Source: Thermoplasmatota archaeon (GTDB lineage Archaea > Thermoplasmatota > Thermoplasmata > Thermoplasmatales > Thermoplasmataceae). Taken from it: a stretch of 6,632 bases of DNA. Shown here piece by piece: positions 1 to 5,085 of the stretch. Each line of letters opens with the position of its first letter. Positions within the stretch are counted from its first letter, which is position 1. The stretch covers positions 1-6,632 of the forward strand of contig JAMDCG010000114.1 in NCBI GenBank assembly GCA_023489425.1, written 5' to 3'. Made by a program: the position numbers and the translations under genes. The notes beneath the pieces are model-generated. The model saw only the letters and a list, made by a program, of their open reading frames with translations, had not been told where the DNA came from and searched no databases.

Positions 1-180
1 GGGTCTCAGCGAAAAATCACTATGGAAAGAATTGTAGCCATTGGCCCTAACAAAAAGCTGGAAATATCCAGCCTCCTCGCTCACATTGAATGCACCATTT
101 ACTGATTTTATGACCTTCCCATTAATTGTTAAGATTGCATTGGGTGGTAGTAAATTACCTGATATATATGCAAAATGAAA
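1..180 (-). other. PEGA-like beta domain at the truncated C-terminal edge of the protease
   Basis: Residues 1561-1620 read as a short beta-sandwich: SGNLLPPNAILTINGKVI, then VNGAFNVSEEAGYFQLFVRA, then NGYNSF. This fits the PEGA or carboxypeptidase-regulatory style of surface domain, with 'pp.A.l.inG', a turn, and 'v.a.GY'. It is cut by the window edge, so further copies or a membrane anchor may follow. Confidence 0.55.
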
Positions 181-3100
181 ATAGCTAATATCTTCTGACA
201 GATTTTTTCCAGTAATTTTAATGGACATATTCCCTATAACATTGTAGTAATCCTGCAAATTCGGTAAGTTAAATCTATATGTTCCATTAGGAAGACTGAA
301 AATAATATGAGATGTAGTAGATGCAATCGTTTTATATCCATCATCTGTAACTTCCCATTTCGTTCCAGTTGACAGACCATTCTGTATGAAAGATATATTA
401 AATGTTACGAGGTAGAAACCTATGGTAACATTTTTTGGATTTCCATTAACTGTTATGCTGTTCTCATGGTAATACGGAGCGTAAATCTTATTTGAACTGG
501 CCACACCATATTTAAGTGTTCCATTTGGCATCCTTATTATGAAACTATTTCCAGATATTCCACCTGATGGCCTGAGACCTGAAACATTTACATACCATGG
601 AAGTCCAGAGGGCAAACCTGTTTCTTTATATGTAACTATATACGAGAATTCAAAGGATAGATTGGTGATTTCCGGCCCTCCTTCCACAATCAATTTGCTT
701 TCATAGGGAAAAAGAATGTAGTTAACGTTATTACTGTAACCGGAGTAGATATATGTTCCATTTGGCAGATTCATTAAATATTCTCCGGTACTGAGCGGTC
801 CAAATGTTTTTTTACTTAGGTTAAGGAACCACTCTGAAATAGATGGTAAACCAGTTTGTCTGAAAGTTATTTTATAATAGTGCTGAACATTGTATACATA
901 CACTGAGGAAGTCAACGGGTTAACTGCATATATATACTGATTTTTCTGTTCAAAAGCAGTAATTCCAGGAAACAGGCCACTAGAATCCGGTACGATGTAA
1001 GAAGCACTCCCAGTTAGACTTAGATTGACTGGGTTCAGAATCCATACTCTACCTGTGGTTCCGGATGTATCTATGTAATCAAGTCCATTTAAGGGGTCAA
1101 AGGTTGCATGAATTGCCGGTCCAGATAAATAGGGACCAATTTTGAAAGAATTATCAGTCATGTTAAAGGAAATCAGCTGATAACTTTTCCCTGCCACTCC
1201 TGATATGAGAAGTATTGAATTCAAACCAGAGTTGAATATGGATAGTGGCTTAATATCCCCAGGCAAAGAGTAGTTAGATATATGGCCCGTTGAAATATTG
1301 AGTTTAACAACACTGTTTGAATTTGTGTCTACTGCATATATATTCCCTAAGGAATATGCGTAATATGGAGAATACTCATCAAAATTCTCTACATTGAAGA
1401 TATCTCTTACTGTACCGGATGAGCTGTTGATTTCATAGAATCCTGACTGGTTACTGAAAATGAGAAAATGACTGGTTCCAGGCATGACTTCCATCAATGC
1501 CATTTTTCCCTCAAGTGATGCTACAGTAACATTATATATAATACTCATAGTTGATGGATTTATAAATGTGATATTGCCAGTTTTCATGCTGAATATATAG
1601 ATTTGATCAGTGTAGTCATCATAAATAATGTCATAAGGTTCAGAAGTCTTGCCAAGTTGCACATTGTTATAATAAACATCAGTAGTGAGATTGAGAATAC
1701 TCATTGTCCCGGTTCTAAAATCAATCGTATACATCCTGCCAAGGGAATTATCAATGGCCGCTGTGTCAGTTCCAGTATCCTGATTAGTTTGGCTTAAATT
1801 GAGATTGTTAATTGAATTTCCCTTTACGTATGATTTTAGTGATGGTATTGAAGTATAGATTTCTCTAAGCAGAGTTTCATTAGTATTTGTTTCATACTCT
1901 ATTGGTAGAGAATAAATTGATTTCCCGTACACAGTGAAGGAATAATTTTCCGGGGATCCTGTTTGATCACCGATTGTTAAAGGAGACGCTGTATATGTAC
2001 CATTTATAAGGGATACTTTAATAAAATTTCTATCTGTATGAAAAGATCTATTCCCAACATCTAATGACCACTTCTGGTCTATGGGTAGACCGCTCTCCAC
2101 GAAATCAACTTCATATGATTCAAGGGATGCCGTAATACCGTAATCGCTTGAACCGTTAACGTAGGTGACGAACCATTGATCTTTTCCCGTTCTTTCCCAG
2201 TCAATATTATTTACTGTCCCACCCAAAAGATTACTTTTTTTAGCTAGAATATGCGTGTTGCTCTTAACAAATACATTACGGCCGAATGGAAGAAGGAGAA
2301 AGGATGTGTTTGCATCTGATTTAATAGAAAATACCGAAGTGATTCCGGATGAATCTGAAGTTATGCCGAATTCTGGATCTAGTGCTCCTCCTGATGAAAC
2401 TATGGGTGGTTCTGGGAATGTGATCGATGAGTAGGGGTCAATGTAACTATAATTCTCAGATCCAATTATATATGCGCCACCAGGCATGGGTATTTTTAAA
2501 AAGCTTCCATTAATTCCGAAGATTAGGGATGTACCGAACATATCTCCAGTGGAATTCAGGATGGACTTCATTTCAAGGTGTGAAGGGAATGATGTCAGGC
2601 CAAGCTTTAGTTTATCTGAAAACTCGTAGTTCTTTATTAAATTCCTAGATTGAAATGAGGTGTACTGTGCTTCAACGAGAATATATCCACTCCACTGGGA
2701 ATTTGAATCCAGTGTAAGATTCAATATTCCATGTACATTGTATATGGGTTCGCCCAGTTGATCAGAAACTATGTACTGTTGTTCAATATCAACGGATCTT
2801 CCATTCCCTTCATCAATGAAGTTAAGGGATGAAATATTAATCATATTTTCAACTCCCGAAATAGCCACAGGGTTATTCTTGAAGTTCTGATCAAGCAGGA
2901 ATTCCGTGAAATTATACGCGTTGATGGAGCCCCAACCTGTTACTAAATTATATCCATATGCTGCCCTGTAAAGTGCATTGCCTCCGGAATGGACGTTATA
3001 AAAAGGTTCAAGAGGAAGGAAAATCTGATTGACACTGTTGGTTGAGTAAGATACATTCTTTATACTGGAATTCCCAAAAAATTCCAGGTTTGCAACCTTA

Positions 3101-4860
3101 TATATTTCTGGATTGATATATCCAAGGTTTTTCTCACCGTAATGATTCAGAACTGCATTGATATCAGCTACTATTCCCGCTTCAGTTGGTGATGCCACAC
3201 TTGTTCCTGCAACAGAACAAATAGATTGAGCTCCATTTACTGTAACACACATTAGAGTGTTGTTCGCCATCGAAGCGATATCTGGTACACCTAGTCCTGC
3301 ACCTTTTATTACATCGTTTGCCTCACTATCTCTCTGCCAACTTGTTTCACTGAAAACCTGACTTATTCCTCCGACGCTCCCGATTGGATCAACAGGAATA
3401 GTGAGCAATTTTTCGTACTCATACCAGGCTGACTGACTCTTTATATGCAGATTTCCAGTCAGCGTTAGTGTTGTACCACCTACAGATGTAATCCCGAAGC
3501 TGTTATATGCCATTGAGGCTGGGAAGTTTAGGAAATCGCTGGTATAGTTAGAATTAGCACTGTATTCTGAGCTTGCAGAATTATCCCCCGAGTCACCACT
3601 GCTTGCAAGAACTGTGATTCCCCTTGCCTGTGCCTCCTGAAGGTATTCAAACCATGCAGTATCATTAAATTCAGGAGTACCCCATGAGTTTGAAATAACG
3701 GAAACATTATTCAGACCTTTTTCAGTGGAATTTGGATTCAGAATGTATGCAAAGGCAGCGTTCAGGCAGGCTTCAGTTGGTGATGGACCGTAAACGTTGT
3801 AGATGTTAGACCCAGGGGCCAGGCTACCGATCATCTCAAGATCCAGTGTATTTTCAAGCGTAACTCCTGAAGTATCATCGTTCGCCGATTTTCCAGGATA
3901 AAGCGCTCCTCCTATGGGCACACCGTGTAATATGGAATGAGGCTCACCAGATGGAATAGTAGTATTGTAATAATCATAAATATTGGAGGGGTTGAAAGGC
4001 CCAACATGCTGTCCTGTACTGGTGTTTCCCGCCCATAATATGGTGGCAACCACTGTGTTGGTAGGATATGTTACGTTGTAGAGAGGATCTGTACAGTATG
4101 CAACCTGAAGATCAGCTCCATAGAGGTACTGCACTCCAGAGGACACAATTGGGGCAGGATAGCCGTTCAAATAGTTTGTTGAACTGGAAGAACCTGTGCC
4201 GATTAACTCATGACTGAGTGAAGCTATCTGGGCTACTGGTGTATTGTTTAATCCTGATATCTGAGAAATCTGGGCTTCAATTAAACGCGGAAGAGAAGGT
4301 GTTTCAACTGCAAAATAATTGATCCCATTGTCACTCTTATTTTCCAGTATTTCTGTTTTAAATATATTCTCGATTGTATTAGAAGGGGCATTTAACATAA
4401 GAGAAATTCTATCAGAATATTTTCTTACTGTTGCGTTCCTAAAGGTTAAAAAATAATCTGCAACCAGATTATATAGCTTCTCAGGAACAGAGAAGTTTTG
4501 TGTAAACTGGCTTCTTGTGATATAGTGGTGATAAAGACTACTGGAAGGATTAGAAAGATCCGTTAGATAGCCTTCCAGTCTACTTTCATTCCGCAGTTTG
4601 AATGTAATCATTACATTCATTTCACCTTCATAATACCTTCCAGATATGTTTTTACCGGGACTTACTCTGTAAGGCAATTCGGTTCTGGGTCCCAGTTCGC
4701 TGCAAAGAATCTTTCTCTCATTTTCCGTGAAATTGGTATGGGCGGTACTGTTCATGCTGGCGCTCTGATTAGCTGATAATACTGTAAATGAGGAAAAAAT
4801 CATAAGAATTACTATTCCAAGTGAAATAGCCAATTTTTTTCTCTCCATTGATATAGACAT
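1..4860 (-). CDS. Secreted multidomain sedolisin-type (S53) serine-carboxyl protease, 3' end beyond window
   Basis: The frame is open for 1,620 codons with no stop, so the C-terminus lies outside. Domains by residue: signal peptide or membrane segment about 9-30; pro-kumamolisin-like propeptide about 60-205 (SNPSSSLYHHYITRSQF, 103-119); Ser-rich linker about 221-242; S53 catalytic domain about 240-660; beta-rich region of unknown type 661-915; SGLP unit about 915-980; beta-propeller about 1030-1325; three SGLP units 1327-1560; PEGA-like domain 1561-1620. All S53 active-site residues are present: Glu336 and Asp340 in ENTLD, Asp423 in SGDSG, Ser554 in GTSVASP. From family knowledge it should be an acid-active endopeptidase that matures by removing its propeptide outside the cell. 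About fifty N-x-S/T sequons fit a glycosylated exported protein. The ATG at 4860 was chosen because the signal peptide follows directly; the ATG at 4848 is also possible. Neither has a Shine-Dalgarno site. Protease class is certain; the roles of the C-terminal modules are unknown. Confidence 0.93.
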   Translation of the reverse strand, partial: MSISMERKKLAISLGIVILMIFSSFTVLSANQSASMNSTAHTNFTENERKILCSELGPRTELPYRVSPGKNISGRYYEGEMNVMITFKLRNESRLEGYLTDLSNPSSSLYHHYITRSQFTQNFSVPEKLYNLVADYFLTFRNATVRKYSDRISLMLNAPSNTIENIFKTEILENKSDNGINYFAVETPSLPRLIEAQISQISGLNNTPVAQIASLSHELIGTGSSSSTNYLNGYPAPIVSSGVQYLYGADLQVAYCTDPLYNVTYPTNTVVATILWAGNTSTGQHVGPFNPSNIYDYYNTTIPSGEPHSILHGVPIGGALYPGKSANDDTSGVTLENTLDLEMIGSLAPGSNIYNVYGPSPTEACLNAAFAYILNPNSTEKGLNNVSVISNSWGTPEFNDTAWFEYLQEAQARGITVLASSGDSGDNSASSEYSANSNYTSDFLNFPASMAYNSFGITSVGGTTLTLTGNLHIKSQSAWYEYEKLLTIPVDPIGSVGGISQVFSETSWQRDSEANDVIKGAGLGVPDIASMANNTLMCVTVNGAQSICSVAGTSVASPTEAGIVADINAVLNHYGEKNLGYINPEIYKVANLEFFGNSSIKNVSYSTNSVNQIFLPLEPFYNVHSGGNALYRAAYGYNLVTGWGSINAYNFTEFLLDQNFKNNPVAISGVENMINISSLNFIDEGNGRSVDIEQQYIVSDQLGEPIYNVHGILNLTLDSNSQWSGYILVEAQYTSFQSRNLIKNYEFSDKLKLGLTSFPSHLEMKSILNSTGDMFGTSLIFGINGSFLKIPMPGGAYIIGSENYSYIDPYSSITFPEPPIVSSGGALDPEFGITSDSSGITSVFSIKSDANTSFLLLPFGRNVFVKSNTHILAKKSNLLGGTVNNIDWERTGKDQWFVTYVNGSSDYGITASLESYEVDFVESGLPIDQKWSLDVGNRSFHTDRNFIKVSLINGTYTASPLTIGDQTGSPENYSFTVYGKSIYSLPIEYETNTNETLLREIYTSIPSLKSYVKGNSINNLNLSQTNQDTGTDTAAIDNSLGRMYTIDFRTGTMSILNLTTDVYYNNVQLGKTSEPYDIIYDDYTDQIYIFSMKTGNITFINPSTMSIIYNVTVASLEGKMALMEVMPGTSHFLIFSNQSGFYEINSSSGTVRDIFNVENFDEYSPYYAYSLGNIYAVDTNSNSVVKLNISTGHISNYSLPGDIKPLSIFNSGLNSILLISGVAGKSYQLISFNMTDNSFKIGPYLSGPAIHATFDPLNGLDYIDTSGTTGRVWILNPVNLSLTGSASYIVPDSSGLFPGITAFEQKNQYIYAVNPLTSSVYVYNVQHYYKITFRQTGLPSISEWFLNLSKKTFGPLSTGEYLMNLPNGTYIYSGYSNNVNYILFPYESKLIVEGGPEITNLSFEFSYIVTYKETGLPSGLPWYVNVSGLRPSGGISGNSFIIRMPNGTLKYGVASSNKIYAPYYHENSITVNGNPKNVTIGFYLVTFNISFIQNGLSTGTKWEVTDDGYKTIASTTSHIIFSLPNGTYRFNLPNLQDYYNVIGNMSIKITGKNLSEDISYFHFAYISGNLLPPNAILTINGKVIKSVNGAFNVSEEAGYFQLFVRANGYNSFHSDFSLRP
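181..882 (-). repeat. Three tandem SGLP-type beta repeats in the protease gene (a fourth lies at 1921-2118)
   Basis: Each unit is about 75-80 residues and follows the pattern ITFxxTGLPxxxxWxLNL, then LPNGTYxY, then a closing strand. The starts are FRQTGLPSISEWFLNL (about 1331), YKETGLPSGLPWYVNV (about 1411) and FIQNGLSTGTKWEV (about 1490), with NLPNGTY, MPNGTL and LPNGTY inside. A diverged earlier copy, FVESGLPIDQKWSLDV with INGTY, precedes the propeller at residues about 920-980. Such units recur in archaeal surface proteins, especially of acidophiles. Their function is unknown; a stalk or spacer role is an inference. The repeats are diverged at DNA level, so they are old protein repeats and not recent tandem duplications. 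Confidence 0.85.
886..1773 (-). other. YVTN-like beta-propeller domain within the protease gene
   Basis: Residues about 1030-1325 form about seven units of roughly 40 residues, each with an 'iY.v' strand followed by a 'v..iN..T' strand. Examples are GRMYTIDFRTGTMSILN, DQIYIFSMKTGNITFINPST, GNIYAVDTNSNSVVKLNIST and QYIYAVNPLTSSVYVYN. Seven units would close a standard propeller. The units near 1115-1157 and 1202-1244 are the most degenerate. The domain is inserted between the first SGLP unit and the later three. It is probably a binding or scaffolding element; its ligand is not visible in the sequence. Confidence 0.75.
2881..4143 (-). other. S53 (sedolisin/kumamolisin) catalytic domain within the protease gene
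   Basis: This covers residues about 240-660. It opens with YLYGADLQVAY, matching the usual mature start of the family. The Glu-x3-Asp pair is Glu336/Asp340. SNSWG is at 390-394, the oxyanion Asp423 lies in LASSGDSG, GVPDIAS is at 524-530, and the nucleophile Ser554 lies in GTSVASP. The closing calcium-site region is at 621-644 and ends in TGWGS, but Asn622 and Asn638 sit where the family has Asp. The four cysteines of the domain are C256, C365, C538 and C548. The residue pattern separates it from subtilisins (S8), which use Asp/His/Ser. Confidence 0.93.
4771..4860 (-). other. Signal peptide or N-terminal membrane segment of the protease
   Basis: Residues 1-30 have a basic n-region (MERKK, 5-9), a hydrophobic core (LAISLGIVILMIFSSF, 10-25) and a polar end (VLSANQS). 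This is a typical Sec signal. Cleavage near Ala30 is plausible. It also supports an ATG at 4860 or 4848 as the true start. Confidence 0.85.
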
Positions 4861-4887
4861 AACCCGGTTTTAATAGTGAAAAGACTG

Positions 4888-4900
4888 ATAATAAACTTTC
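4888..4900 (-). promoter_or_regulatory. Candidate archaeal BRE/TATA promoter of the protease gene
   Basis: On the coding strand this reads GAAAGTTTATTAT. The purine-rich GAAAG would be the TFB element and TTTATTAT the TATA box, 28-35 bases before the ATG at 4860. This spacing puts transcription start at or a few bases before the ATG, giving a leaderless or near-leaderless mRNA, consistent with the missing Shine-Dalgarno site. A second TATA-like stretch at 4868-4875 (TATTAAAA) would instead suit a start at 4848, though at a shorter spacing. Confidence 0.45.
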
Positions 4901-4929
4901 CCAATTATTCCCTAAGAGTAATTAGAATT

Positions 4930-4943
4930 ATGAATTGATTCAT
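4930..4943. promoter_or_regulatory. Palindrome ATGAATTGATTCAT upstream of the protease promoter
   Basis: Two six-base arms (ATGAAT and ATTCAT) flank a two-base centre. It lies about 35 bases upstream of the candidate BRE/TATA element, where an archaeal activator site could sit. In AT-rich DNA a palindrome of this size can occur by chance, so the operator role is an inference. Confidence 0.3.
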
Positions 4944-5016
4944 CAGCTATGGTAGCTATTGAGCATTTTTAATTTCAGACTAATTAAACTTGAATTAAAG
5001 AAAGTCTACGGTTTCG

Positions 5017-5043
5017 CATAAGCTTTACATAAGACCATAAGAC
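5017..5043. repeat. CATAAG direct-repeat cluster in the intergenic region
   Basis: CATAAGAC occurs twice with no gap at 5028-5035 and 5036-5043. A related CATAAGCT lies at 5017-5024. The spacing is 11 and then 8 bases. The role is unknown; it could be a binding-site cluster or replication slippage. Confidence 0.5.
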
Positions 5044-5067
5044 ATTGAAAATCATAGGTTATTAATT

Positions 5068-5080
5068 TTGGAATATCCAA
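5068..5080 (-). terminator. Possible 3' hairpin after the propeller gene
   Basis: TTGGAATATCCAA gives five-base arms around a three-base loop, 5-17 bases after the TAA stop. Flanking AATT on both sides could lengthen the stem with a two-base bulge. No long T tract follows on the coding strand, only short T runs further on. It may be an RNA 3'-end structure and is weak as a terminator. Confidence 0.25.
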
Positions 5081-5085
5081 TTATT

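Larger units (their letters stand above)
4861..5085. other. Intergenic region between the two surface-protein genes
   Basis: This is a 225-base gap with stops in all frames and no convincing small gene or RNA. It holds the candidate promoter near 4888-4900, a direct repeat of TTCCC at 4898-4902 and 4908-4912 (ten bases apart), a palindrome at 4930-4943, an AGCTAT direct repeat at 4945-4950 and 4954-4959, a CATAAG repeat cluster at 5017-5043 and a small hairpin at 5068-5080. Its length and the promoter suggest that the protease gene is transcribed separately from the gene upstream. Confidence 0.7.

Noticed and set aside
807..813. A7/T7 runs in the protease gene (also near 2225-2232 and 4834-4840) as slippage sites
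   Set aside because: Runs of A or T of this length are expected in DNA this AT-rich and encode ordinary Lys-Lys pairs. Only the G7 tract stands out against base composition.
1603..1797. Plus-strand open frame of 64 codons
   Set aside because: It lies wholly antisense to the propeller part of the protease frame, has no promoter or ribosome site, and its translation shows no recognisable domain. It is a shadow of the real gene.
3181..3240. Subtilisin (S8) identity suggested by GTSVASP
   Set aside because: The motif resembles the S8 GTSMASP, but the Glu336-x3-Asp340 pair, SGDSG, SNSWG, TGWGS and a pro-kumamolisin propeptide all point to S53. No catalytic His motif of S8 type was seen.
4846..4848. 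ATG at 4848 as the protease start
   Set aside because: It would still leave a good signal peptide, so it is not excluded. The ATG at 4860 is kept because it is longer and the better-placed TATA box (4888-4895) fits it, though the choice is not firm.
1..4860. Possible pseudogene or frame break in the very long gene
   Set aside because: I read every codon from 4860 to 1 and found no stop; domain motifs continue in the same frame and all catalytic residues are intact.
5017..5043. CRISPR-like or att-type repeat
   Set aside because: The repeats are only eight bases, with no regular spacers, and no integrase or tRNA end lies in the window.
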